Origin: RBG-16-68-21 sp035286665
Lineage (GTDB): Bacteria > Actinomycetota > Acidimicrobiia > Spongiisociales > UBA11373
Direction of reading: 5' to 3'
DNA: 12,670 bases
Assembly: GCA_035286665.1 (NCBI GenBank)
Contig: DATECY010000054.1
Coordinates: 1-12,670, forward strand
Shown here one piece after another: positions 6,511-12,670 of this stretch (the stretch's first letter is position 1; every line of letters starts with the position of its first letter). Both the position numbers and the translations under genes were made by a program. The notes beneath the pieces were generated by a model. The model had not been told where the DNA came from. It did not search any database and saw nothing but the letters and a program-made list of their open reading frames with translations.

Positions 6511-7425
6511 ATGAGCATGCAACGCACGACGACCGCCCCGTCGGACACCGCCGAGAGGTCGGACCGGGAGTCCTTCGCGGCACTCGACTGGATTCTGTTC
6601 GTTGCGGTAGGCCTGATCTGGGGGGCGTCGTTTCTGCTCATCAAGGTGGGTCTGGAGGCGTTCCATCCAGGGTTGATCACATGGGCGCGGGTGGGTCTCG
6701 GTGCAGTGGCGTTGTTGGCAGTGCCTTCGGCTCGCAAGCGCATCGAACGGCGCGACCTGGGGCGGCTCGTCCGCATGTCGGTCATCTGGGTCGGCATCCC
6801 GTTCACCCTGTTCCCCCTCGCCGAGGAGCACATCAACAGTGCCGTCACCGGGCTGCTCAACGGGGCGACCCCGTTCTTCGCCGGGATCTTCGGCGCCTTG
6901 TGGTTCGGACGGGTGATCGGCCGATCCCAGCGGTGGGGGATCGCCGTCGGATTCCTCGGGATCGCCCTGGTGAGTGCAGGCACCAGTGCCGAGGGCGGGA
7001 CGGCCGTGATCGGGGTGCTCATGGTGATCGCCGCGACCGTCTGCTACGGATACGCCACCAACCTCGCCGGGCCGCTGCAGCGCAAGTACGGATCGGTGGC
7101 GGTGATGGGCCAGATGCTGGCTTGGGGGACTCTGTGGACCACCCCGTTCGGGATCCTCGGTGCGCTGCGATCGGACTTCGCCTGGCGCTCAGCCGCGGCG
7201 GTGTCCGTCCTCGGGGTGGTGGGGACCGGCATCGCCTTTGCCATCATGGCAACCCTCGTCGGCAGGGTCGGTGGGCCGAGGGCATCGTTCATCACCTATC
7301 TGATCCCCATCGTGTCGCTGGCCCTCGGCGCGATCTTCCTCTCCGAGAGGGTCGTCCTGCTCGCGCTCCTCGGCGTGGTGTTGGTGCTCTCAGGCGCCCT
7401 GCTGGCGTCACGCCGCGAGCACTGA
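6511..7425 (+). CDS. DMT-superfamily transporter (EamA family)
   Basis: This is a 304-residue protein with ten predicted membrane segments in two EamA repeats, after a polar N-terminal tail of about 25 residues. Characteristic stretches are LIWGASFLLIKVGLE followed by P-G-L-I-T-W-A-R in the first repeat, and TYLIPIVSLALGAIFLSER near the end of the second, which is the usual EamA signature. Family members export metabolites, amino acids or drugs in exchange for protons or by facilitated transport; the substrate cannot be read from sequence. The start at 6511 is the first Met after an in-frame stop at 6502. It is separate from the TauE pair (96-bp gap) and ends at a structured inverted repeat. 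Confidence 0.9.
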   Translation: MSMQRTTTAPSDTAERSDRESFAALDWILFVAVGLIWGASFLLIKVGLEAFHPGLITWARVGLGAVALLAVPSARKRIERRDLGRLVRMSVIWVGIPFTLFPLAEEHINSAVTGLLNGATPFFAGIFGALWFGRVIGRSQRWGIAVGFLGIALVSAGTSAEGGTAVIGVLMVIAATVCYGYATNLAGPLQRKYGSVAVMGQMLAWGTLWTTPFGILGALRSDFAWRSAAAVSVLGVVGTGIAFAIMATLVGRVGGPRASFITYLIPIVSLALGAIFLSERVVLLALLGVVLVLSGALLASRREH

Positions 7426-7441
7426 GAGCACCGTCTGCAAC

Positions 7442-7473
7442 GAATCAGCCCCGCCCTGCGGCGCGCCTGATTC
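7442..7473. terminator. Candidate bidirectional terminator between convergent genes
   Basis: GAATCAG (7442-7448) and CTGATTC (7467-7473) are perfect 7-bp arms. Inside them CGCC (7452-7455) pairs with GGCG (7460-7463) around a CTGC loop, giving a two-tier stem. It sits midway between the stop of the EamA gene (7425) and the stop of the last gene of the bc operon (7492). There is no long T-tract, but the location and structure fit a shared terminator. Confidence 0.5.
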
Positions 7474-7491
7474 ATGATGCTGTCGTTTCGC

Positions 7492-7956
7492 TCAGCCGTT
7501 GAGGAGACCGAGGGGGTCCCGCCAGTTGGGGACGTCGGGGGCGTTCTCCTCGAGGCTGCGCAGATAGGTGGCGAGGGCCGTGATCTGCTCGGACGTGAGC
7601 GGGCCGTTGAAGTCCTGGGCGTAGGCGCTCATCTGCGAGCCGGGCACGCCGGTGGCGATCAGGCTCTCCATCTGATCGTCGGTCACCGAGCCCAGGAACT
7701 GCTTGGAGTTCAGTGCCGGCCCGATGCCCCCCTCACCGCTGGCGCCATGGCAGGCGATGCAGTTGACCGAGTACAGCTGCTGGCCCTGGTCGGCCAGGCC
7801 GGCCAGTTGGGCGGTGCGGGCAGCCTCGCGATTCGACGGCTCGTAGAAGCGGTACACGGGGAAGGCCACGACCATGAGGATCATGATCCCAAAGCCCCAC
7901 GCCATCCACCGGTTGGTGGCCCGTTCCAGCACTGGATCAGGGGGTCGTTCCGGCAT
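7492..7956 (-). CDS. Membrane-anchored monoheme cytochrome c
   Basis: This is a 154-residue protein and the last gene of the bc-type operon. One uncleaved membrane anchor spans residues about 18-36, followed by a class I cytochrome c domain. Heme attachment is at C66-I-A-C69-H70, the glycine/proline pattern after it fits (GIGPAL), and M109 in PGSQMSAY is the likely sixth ligand. The start is fixed by GAGGGAGG six bases upstream (7963-7970). The ATG shares one base with the stop of the Rieske gene (TGATG), so the two are translationally coupled. The expected role is to accept electrons from the Rieske protein and pass them to a terminal oxidase or a soluble carrier. Confidence 0.9.
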   Translation of the reverse strand: MPERPPDPVLERATNRWMAWGFGIMILMVVAFPVYRFYEPSNREAARTAQLAGLADQGQQLYSVNCIACHGASGEGGIGPALNSKQFLGSVTDDQMESLIATGVPGSQMSAYAQDFNGPLTSEQITALATYLRSLEENAPDVPNWRDPLGLLNG

Positions 7957-8456
7957 CAGGCGCCTCCCTCGGTGCAGTGCGGACCCTTCGCCGGCTCATC
8001 GATGGTGAGCTTGCCGGGTGCGAGGCCGTCGATCTTCTTCGACGTGTCGATCACCGCGATGCCATCCACGATCGACACCGCGTACTTGTCCATCCCCCGC
8101 GGGGTCGGCCCCTCGAGGTAGTCGCCGGCACGATTGAACTTCGATCCGTGGCACGGGCACTCGAACTCGCCCGACGAGTCGCAGTAGGGGACCCGGCATC
8201 CGAGGTGGGGGCACACTTCGGAGAGGGCGACCACTTCGCCGTTCACCTTGGTGAGGTATGCCCGCGCCTGGCGGATTTCGACGACGGTGTCCGACGGCAC
8301 CGCGTCGGGACTCACCGACTTCACCTCCGTCCCGAAGCCGGCGGCCAGCCGGGGTCGGAGCAGGTCCCACGAGGTCCAGGTGCCGGCGACGGCGAGGAGC
8401 GCCGCACCGCCTTTCCAGGCCCGGGAGAGGAACTTCCTACGGTCGAGATCACTCAT
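7956..8456 (-). CDS. Rieske [2Fe-2S] protein of a b6f-type complex
   Basis: This is a 166-residue protein. The N-terminus carries a twin-arginine motif (D5-R-R-K-F-L10) and one membrane span (about 16-33), so it is probably Tat-exported and left anchored. The cluster ligands are C82 and H84 in CPHLGC and C100 and H103 in CPCHG, with C87 and C102 forming the usual stabilising disulfide. An extra C92 lies between them. After the cluster loop, G-P-T-P-R-G (residues 116-121) matches the conserved Pro loop. It has a single span, like b6f and proteobacterial Rieske proteins, and unlike the three-span QcrA of typical Actinomycetes. It oxidises quinol at the Qo site and reduces cytochrome c. It overlaps subunit IV by four bases (ATGA) and the downstream cytochrome by one. 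Confidence 0.95.
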   Translation of the reverse strand: MSDLDRRKFLSRAWKGGAALLAVAGTWTSWDLLRPRLAAGFGTEVKSVSPDAVPSDTVVEIRQARAYLTKVNGEVVALSEVCPHLGCRVPYCDSSGEFECPCHGSKFNRAGDYLEGPTPRGMDKYAVSIVDGIAVIDTSKKIDGLAPGKLTIDEPAKGPHCTEGGA

Positions 8457-8974
8457 AGTTCACCATGCCATTCCTGCCACGGCCACACCCATCCCCAGTT
8501 GGGCCCACGGAAGGCGAACCCGATGAGGGTCAGCGCGATCCACGCCACCAGGAACACGGTGAACGTGGTGCGGGCGATCCTGCGGGCCCGGGGAGTGATG
8601 ACCGGGTTGCGGTCGATGTACGGGAGCGCGGCGAGACCAAGGATGATCGCGGTCGGGACGAGTACCCCGGCGACCAGCGGATGGAAGTGGGACAGCAGCT
8701 CCTGCAGCGCCGCGAAGTACCACGGCGCCTTTTCCGGGTTCGGGGTGAGTGCCGGGTTGGCGATCGCCCGCAGGGGAGCGTCGAACGCCAGGCCGAGCAA
8801 GAGCACCACGAACAAGACCACGAGCGCTGCCACTGCGTGGCGGACCAGGAGGTGCGGCGACACCATGACGGTGTCGTCGTCGTTGAACTCCTTACGGTCC
8901 CCCACCGCCGGCTTTCCGGGCACGACCCCGAGGAGCCGCTGTCCTTCGATGATGGTCGGATCCTTGTCAGTCAT
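8453..8974 (-). CDS. Cytochrome b C-terminal subunit (subunit IV/PetD-like)
   Basis: This is a 173-residue protein with three membrane spans (about 42-64, 98-120 and 137-156), the C-terminal half of a split cytochrome b. The start at 8974 gives ATGACTGA, an 8-base overlap with the cytochrome b6 gene, and a purine-rich AAGGGGG lies upstream. The loop after span 1 carries NPEKAPWYFAALQELL (residues 79-94), which aligns with the Qo-site PEWY region. Here the residues before W-Y are A-P, so the canonical glutamate is not in place; E81 is four residues before W85. The first 40 residues are polar and cytoplasmic. Together with the b6 subunit it forms the quinol-binding core. Confidence 0.9.
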   Translation of the reverse strand: MTDKDPTIIEGQRLLGVVPGKPAVGDRKEFNDDDTVMVSPHLLVRHAVAALVVLFVVLLLGLAFDAPLRAIANPALTPNPEKAPWYFAALQELLSHFHPLVAGVLVPTAIILGLAALPYIDRNPVITPRARRIARTTFTVFLVAWIALTLIGFAFRGPNWGWVWPWQEWHGEL

Positions 8975-9701
8975 CGGATCCCCCTTCCTGGTCCATCTGC
9001 AACATCGAGTCCTTGCGCCATCTCCACAGATGGAACGTGAGCACGCCGGTGAGCAGCAGCGGCAGTACCGCGACGTGCAACACGTAGAAGCGCAACAGGG
9101 TCGCCGATCCGACGGTGGGCCCACCAAGCAGTATCTGTTTGACCGAGTCGCCCACGAGCGGCACGTAGCCCGCCATCGAGGTGCCGACCGTCACCGCCCA
9201 GTACGCCAGCTGATCCCAGGGCAGGAGATACCCGGTGAACGAGAGCAGCAGGGTGAGAACGAGGAGGATGACTCCGAGCACCCAGTTGAACTCCTTGGGC
9301 GGCTTGTAGGCCCCCCGGTAGAACACCTTCGCCATGTGGGCGGCGACGGCGATCACCATGAGGTGGGCGGACCACCGATGCACGTTGCGGACGTACTGGC
9401 CGAACGCCACATGGGTCTGGATCGTCTGCATGTCTCCGTAGGCGTTTCCCGGTGAGGGAACGTAGAAGAACATCAGGTAGATGCCCGAGACCACCAGCGA
9501 CACGAACAGCGTCACCGAGGCCACTCCCAGGAACGCGGTGTAGCCGAAGGACAGCTCCTTGCGGTGCACCTTCACGGGATACAGGTGGAGCAGGAAGCTC
9601 GCCCAGTGGCCGGCGGCATGATCGCGCTCGGTGACCCGATCCGGGACACGGAAGATCGATCGGCCGATCGTCGACTTTCTCACTCGATCCATCACGTTCA
9701 C
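8967..9701 (-). CDS. Cytochrome b6-like subunit (N-terminal cytochrome b)
   Basis: This is a 244-residue protein with four membrane spans (about 57-80, 108-128, 139-160 and 203-226). Heme ligand pairs are H108 (NVHRW) with H122, and H209 (LHV) with H224. The second pair has 14 residues between the histidines, as in b6-type rather than mitochondrial cytochrome b. GYLLPWDQLAYWA (residues 157-169) is the conserved segment after span 3. The GTG at 9701 is preferred to the ATG at 9692 because AGGAG (9709-9713) lies seven bases upstream of it and it gives a GTGA 4-base overlap with the flavoprotein gene. The protein contains no cysteine at all, so the covalent heme cn (ci) of b6f and Bacillus-type complexes cannot be attached in the usual way. 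Confidence 0.92.
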   Translation of the reverse strand: MNVMDRVRKSTIGRSIFRVPDRVTERDHAAGHWASFLLHLYPVKVHRKELSFGYTAFLGVASVTLFVSLVVSGIYLMFFYVPSPGNAYGDMQTIQTHVAFGQYVRNVHRWSAHLMVIAVAAHMAKVFYRGAYKPPKEFNWVLGVILLVLTLLLSFTGYLLPWDQLAYWAVTVGTSMAGYVPLVGDSVKQILLGGPTVGSATLLRFYVLHVAVLPLLLTGVLTFHLWRWRKDSMLQMDQEGGSDD

Positions 9702-11470
9702 ACCGGTACTCCTATCCCCGTCCACACGGCCATCGACAGCGCCTTGGGCGGGCACCGTTCGATGCACAACCCGCATCGAATGCATGCACGCTCGTCCAAG
9801 AGAAGCGCGGTGCTCCCGGTTGCCCCCAGGTGCACCTCCTCGGCAGGGACGAGCGAAATGAGATCGAGCGGGCACACGTCGGCGCAGAGGGCGCACAGGA
9901 CGCATTTGTCGACGTCCAGCTCGATGTTGGCGAAGCAGCGGAGGCAGCGGGCGGCTTCGCACCGCGCCTGCTGCTCGGTGAATCCGGTTTCGACCTCGAG
10001 AAGGCCGATCCGTCGGTCGGTGGCGAGCGTGGGCACCGGCAGGCGTTCCACCCTGTCGTAGGTGTCCTGAAGGCGATGGAACTGCTCGAGCTCGACGAGC
10101 TGGCCGTCGATCGAGTCGAAGGTTTCGCCGGTGAACTTCTTGTGGATGTCGGCGGCGGCCTTGCGCCCATCGGCGATCGCCTCGATGAGCGTGCGAGGGC
10201 CGTGGGCGGCATCGCCGCCGGCCCACACCCCGTCGAGGGAGGTGGTCATGTCGGGCTTGATGGCGATGGTCTTGCGGGGCGAGATCTCGGGCCCCGAAGC
10301 GCCCAGTGCCTCGACGTCTATGGACTGGCCGATGGCGAGGATCACGGTGTCCGCCTCGTACGAGGTGACGTCGGAGCGGTCGAAGGTGGGGGAGAAGCGG
10401 CCGTTCTCGTCGAACACCGAGGTCACCTTGACCGTCTCGAGGCCGACGGCCTTGCCGTTCTCGGTGAGGATGCGCGACGGACCGCGGCGGTGGATGAACT
10501 CGATCTGCTCGGCGCCTGCCTCTTCAAGTTCGAACGGCGACGCCGGCATCTCCTCCTCGGATTCGAGAGAGATCACCGTGACGTGGGCGGCTCCGGCGCG
10601 GCCGGCGGTACGGGCAACGTCGAGGGCCTCGACCATCGACGACCGCTCCTCCTGGATCGTCTCGGCGTCCTCGCCCTCGACGCCGTATGCCTCACGGCGG
10701 AGCGCGGTGCGGGCGGCGTCCATGGCGACGTCCCCGCCGCCGATCACGATCACCCGGGCGCCGACCTCGACCTCGAAGCCCTGGTTGGCGTTGATGAGGA
10801 ACTCGATCGCCTTGACCACGCCGTCGGCTTGGTGGCCCTCGATGTCGAGGCCGCGGCCGAGTGAGGCCCCGATGGCCACGAAGACCGCGTCGTGGCGGGA
10901 GCGGATCTCCTCGAAGGTGATGTCGCGGCCCAGCCGGGTATTGAGCTTCACCTCGACGCCGAGGGACACGATGGCATCGAGCTCGGCCTGGAGCAGGGTC
11001 CGATCGAGTCGGTACTCGGGGATCCCCAGCTTCATCATCCCGCCCAATTGGCCCGTCGCCTCGTACACGGTGACCTTGTAGCCGTGACGGCGCAGGTCGT
11101 GGGCGGCGGACATGCCCGCCGGCCCGCCCCCGATGATGCCGATGCTCTGCGTGCGATCAGGGCCGGTGGGCGCCGCAACGGTGCGCCAGGTGTCGCTGCC
11201 CGACTCGACGCCGTATTTCTCGGTGACGAACCGCTTCAGGGCGCGAATGGCGATCGGCTGATCGATCTCCCCACGACGGCACGCCTTCTCGCAGGGGGCG
11301 GCGCACACCCGGCCGCAGACAGAGGCGAAGGGATTGGGGAGGCGGGCGGTCAGGTAGGCGAACTCGTCGTCGCCGTCGGCGATGGCCGCCACGTATGCCC
11401 CGGCATTGGTGTGCACCGGGCATGCGGCGAGGCAGGGGATGTTCTCGTCGTAGTAGCGCAGCGGCTGCAT
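9698..11470 (-). CDS. GltD-like FAD/NAD(P)-binding iron-sulfur oxidoreductase with C-terminal ferredoxin clusters
   Basis: This is a 590-residue soluble protein, longer than GltD (about 470-490). Domains in order are: an N-terminal Fer4_20-type iron-sulfur domain with C13, C17, C52, C56, C60 and C64; an FAD-binding Rossmann motif GIIGGGPAGMSAA (111-123) ending in the acidic E137; a GQLGGMMKLGIPEYRL (140-155) flavin segment; an NAD(P)-binding motif VIVIGGGDVAMDAAR (240-254); and the second FAD motif GVWAGGDAAHGP (414-425). A Cys-rich linker (C504, C509, C512) then leads to two [4Fe-4S] ferredoxin motifs, C523-xx-C-xx-C-xxx-C533 and C563-xx-C-xx-C-xxx-C573. No GltB-type gene is in the window. 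It sits between a cytochrome c and cytochrome b6 with 1- and 4-base overlaps, so it is most likely an electron-input module for the bc complex (NAD(P)H or ferredoxin side). That role is inferred. The start at 11470 follows the preceding stop in a TGATG junction. Confidence 0.88.
   Translation of the reverse strand: MQPLRYYDENIPCLAACPVHTNAGAYVAAIADGDDEFAYLTARLPNPFASVCGRVCAAPCEKACRRGEIDQPIAIRALKRFVTEKYGVESGSDTWRTVAAPTGPDRTQSIGIIGGGPAGMSAAHDLRRHGYKVTVYEATGQLGGMMKLGIPEYRLDRTLLQAELDAIVSLGVEVKLNTRLGRDITFEEIRSRHDAVFVAIGASLGRGLDIEGHQADGVVKAIEFLINANQGFEVEVGARVIVIGGGDVAMDAARTALRREAYGVEGEDAETIQEERSSMVEALDVARTAGRAGAAHVTVISLESEEEMPASPFELEEAGAEQIEFIHRRGPSRILTENGKAVGLETVKVTSVFDENGRFSPTFDRSDVTSYEADTVILAIGQSIDVEALGASGPEISPRKTIAIKPDMTTSLDGVWAGGDAAHGPRTLIEAIADGRKAAADIHKKFTGETFDSIDGQLVELEQFHRLQDTYDRVERLPVPTLATDRRIGLLEVETGFTEQQARCEAARCLRCFANIELDVDKCVLCALCADVCPLDLISLVPAEEVHLGATGSTALLLDERACIRCGLCIERCPPKALSMAVWTGIGVPV
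9709..9713 (-). promoter_or_regulatory. Shine-Dalgarno deciding the cytochrome b6 start
   Basis: AGGAG on the coding strand lies seven bases before the GTG at 9701 and sixteen before the ATG at 9692, favouring the GTG start. It lies inside the last codons of the flavoprotein gene. Confidence 0.6.
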
Positions 11471-12231
11471 CAGATGATCCTGCTCCGTTGCGCTCGACGG
11501 AGGAGGTACATGCCGCCTGCGAGGGCGACGAACCACACCGCGAGGCCGATGAGGTCGCGCAGCAGGCTGGGCAGCGATGAGAGGGCGCCCCATTTGATGA
11601 TCATCGAGGGGAGCCACACCGTGAAGGCGACGAAGAAGAGGACGATGATGAGCGTCTTGACCCAGACCTGATCGGTGGCGAAGCCGGTGCCGTCGCCGGC
11701 CCGATGGGAAGCGGCCACCGGCCGGAGCACCCACCCCGCGGCCCCGAGGAAGGCGACGCCGGCCACGGTGAGGAGGAGGCGGAGCACATTCGAGCCTGAA
11801 CTCCCCGAATCGGTCGAACCGGTGGCGGCGACGGTCGTCGTGGCCCCGGTGGGGGCGTCGAGGCCGTACTGCACGTAGGCGATCACCGATGTGACCTGAT
11901 CCTCGGTGAGGGCGGCGAACGGCGGCATGACGCTGTCGTAGGTGACGCCGTTGACGACGAGTTCACCGGTCTTGCCGTTGGCGAGCACGTCCCGGACCAA
12001 CTGGGAATCCATGACGGCCTCGTTCCCTGCGAGCGGGGGGAAGATACCGGCGAGTCCCTTGCCGTCCGCCTGGTGGCAGGCGGCGCAATTGGCCTCGAAG
12101 ACGACGCGTCCCTCGGCGATGACCTGGTCGGTCGGCTGGTCGGTCTGGGCGAGGGACGTGCCACCGAAGACGAACACCAGGCCCAGTCCGAGGAGTGCGA
12201 TGCTCGTGGCCCTCGTCGCTGCTCTCCTCAT
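11470..12231 (-). CDS. Cytochrome c with C-terminal three-span membrane domain
   Basis: This is a 253-residue protein and the first gene of the bc-type operon. The start at 12231 is chosen because AAGGAG (12241-12246) lies nine bases upstream and a signal peptide follows directly (basic start, hydrophobic core about 11-24, likely cleavage after SLA at 28). Residues about 36-125 are a class I cytochrome c domain with C49-A-A-C52-H53, and M102 in DSVMPPF as likely sixth ligand. A Thr/Ser/Gly linker (127-147) leads to three membrane spans (about 149-168, 191-211 and 225-245) joined by a short loop of about 20 residues. A cytochrome c with this tail is not a standard bc1 or b6f subunit. It probably docks the heme domain to the complex and may support subunit contacts. 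It ends in a TGATG overlap with the flavoprotein gene. Confidence 0.85.
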   Translation of the reverse strand: MRRAATRATSIALLGLGLVFVFGGTSLAQTDQPTDQVIAEGRVVFEANCAACHQADGKGLAGIFPPLAGNEAVMDSQLVRDVLANGKTGELVVNGVTYDSVMPPFAALTEDQVTSVIAYVQYGLDAPTGATTTVAATGSTDSGSSGSNVLRLLLTVAGVAFLGAAGWVLRPVAASHRAGDGTGFATDQVWVKTLIIVLFFVAFTVWLPSMIIKWGALSSLPSLLRDLIGLAVWFVALAGGMYLLRRAQRSRII

Positions 12232-12240
12232 CCGGTGCCT

Positions 12241-12246
12241 CTCCTT
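12241..12246 (-). promoter_or_regulatory. Shine-Dalgarno of the first gene of the bc-type operon
   Basis: AAGGAG on the coding strand lies nine bases before the ATG at 12231. It supports this start over the in-frame upstream ATG codons near 12336. The remaining gap up to 12413 (182 bases with this site) must hold the operon promoter if it is not read through from the gene at the right edge. I cannot point to convincing -35/-10 boxes, and see only a short GGTGG-CAG-CCACC palindrome at 12301-12313. Confidence 0.6.
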
Positions 12247-12413
12247 TTGCCCATGCGCGGGGATGATCCTCAAAGTCACTCGGCGGATGCTACTTGGCCG
12301 GGTGGCAGCCACCGGGCGCCGGAGGCCTCTCATCATGGGACGAAGGCCCCACCATGGCTCCGACGGTACGAGATCCGCGCAGCGACATCACCCACCCCCA
12401 AGGAAGCCCGGCG

Positions 12414-12670
12414 TCAGGCGGTTCCCGTGGCTTCGGCGGTGATGAGCTCCAACCATTGCCGGTAGGTGTCGACGTTCGCGCTGAGCCGCCGTGCGGTCTC
12501 ACATGTGGTGTGATCGCACTTGGGCTGACCATCGTGCGCGAAGAAGTCGAACATGCACTGGTCGCAGGTGACCTTCAGCATTTCCGGCAGGCCGGGGCAG
12601 TCGTAGTAGCTGCACGGTTTGGCGCCCGTGGAGAGAACCTTCTTGGGCGTGCACCCCGGGCAACGGGGAC
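12414..12670 (-). CDS. Cysteine-rich, zinc-ribbon-like protein, 5' partial
   Basis: Reading the minus strand from the window edge, 84 codons are open up to a TGA at 12414-12416; the start lies outside the window. The visible part has eight regularly spaced cysteines: CPGC, CSYYDC, CDQC and CDHTTC. This alternation of two CxxC and two CxxxxC knuckles suggests one or two zinc (less likely iron-sulfur) sites. A helical tail follows (ETARRLSANVDTYRQWLELI). I do not recognise the family. It lies upstream of the bc operon on the same strand, 182 bases away, so read-through is possible but coupling is not. Confidence 0.6.
   Translation of the reverse strand, partial: PRCPGCTPKKVLSTGAKPCSYYDCPGLPEMLKVTCDQCMFDFFAHDGQPKCDHTTCETARRLSANVDTYRQWLELITAEATGTA

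Noticed and set aside
5355..7022. Long minus-strand frame (555 codons) across the TauE, DUF1634 and EamA genes
   Set aside because: It is rich in Arg, Pro, His and Thr, has no recognisable domain and runs across three well-supported plus-strand genes; a GC-rich shadow.
7977..9455. Plus-strand frame (492 codons) over the Rieske and cytochrome b genes
   Set aside because: It is antisense to genes with intact heme and iron-sulfur ligands, and its composition is that of a reverse-frame shadow.
9830..10864. Plus-strand frame (344 codons) over the flavoprotein gene
   Set aside because: It is antisense to intact FAD, NAD(P) and ferredoxin motifs, and no domain is visible in it.
12301..12313. Short palindrome GGTGG-CAG-CCACC upstream of the bc operon as an operator
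   Set aside because: Five-bp arms are expected by chance at this GC content, and no second copy or promoter boxes support it.
1..12670. CRISPR arrays, tRNA or rRNA genes, insertion sequences, phage genes
   Set aside because: I found no regularly spaced direct repeats beyond the protein-coding RTX units, no recognised tRNA or rRNA sequence, and no transposase, integrase or terminal inverted repeats.

Overview
The window is high-GC DNA, densely packed, with frequent GTG starts and 1-8 nt gene overlaps. Secreted proteins with Sec or lipoprotein signals, an RTX protein and a TauE/SafE exporter suggest a deep-branching Actinomycetota lineage (Acidimicrobiia-like). This assignment is an inference from gene style only. 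The split cytochrome b6/subunit IV and single-span Tat-type Rieske protein differ from the fused QcrB and three-span QcrA of typical Actinomycetes, so another high-GC phylum such as Chloroflexota is not excluded.

Left third (1-5191), secreted proteins: a subtilase-like lipoprotein whose 5' end lies outside the window; a secreted protein with eleven N-terminal RTX nonapeptides followed by a GH114-type glycosidase domain; and, convergent to these, a secreted cysteine-rich protein ending in four tandem modules in an A-B-A'-B' pattern. Upstream of that last gene lies a frameshifted remnant of a second copy of the subtilase's C-terminal domain (about 4898-5191), so the locus has undergone duplication and decay.

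Middle (5199-7425), membrane transport: a TauE/SafE permease overlaps a DUF1634-type partner gene. A DMT/EamA exporter follows, preceded by a hairpin that would hide the Shine-Dalgarno of an eight-codon leader ORF. A structured inverted repeat at 7442-7473 separates this block from the next, convergent one.

Right third (12231 down to 7492, minus strand), respiration: six genes in one overlapping operon. In transcription order these are a cytochrome c with three C-terminal membrane spans, a GltD-like FAD/NAD(P) iron-sulfur oxidoreductase with extra ferredoxin clusters, cytochrome b6, subunit IV, a Tat-exported Rieske protein, and a membrane-anchored monoheme cytochrome c. Together they look like a b6f-type quinol:cytochrome c oxidoreductase with a soluble iron-sulfur flavoprotein built into its operon, which may feed electrons from NAD(P)H or ferredoxin into the quinone pool. 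This is the most interesting part of the window. A partial cysteine-rich, zinc-ribbon-like gene enters from the right end (12414-12670, minus).
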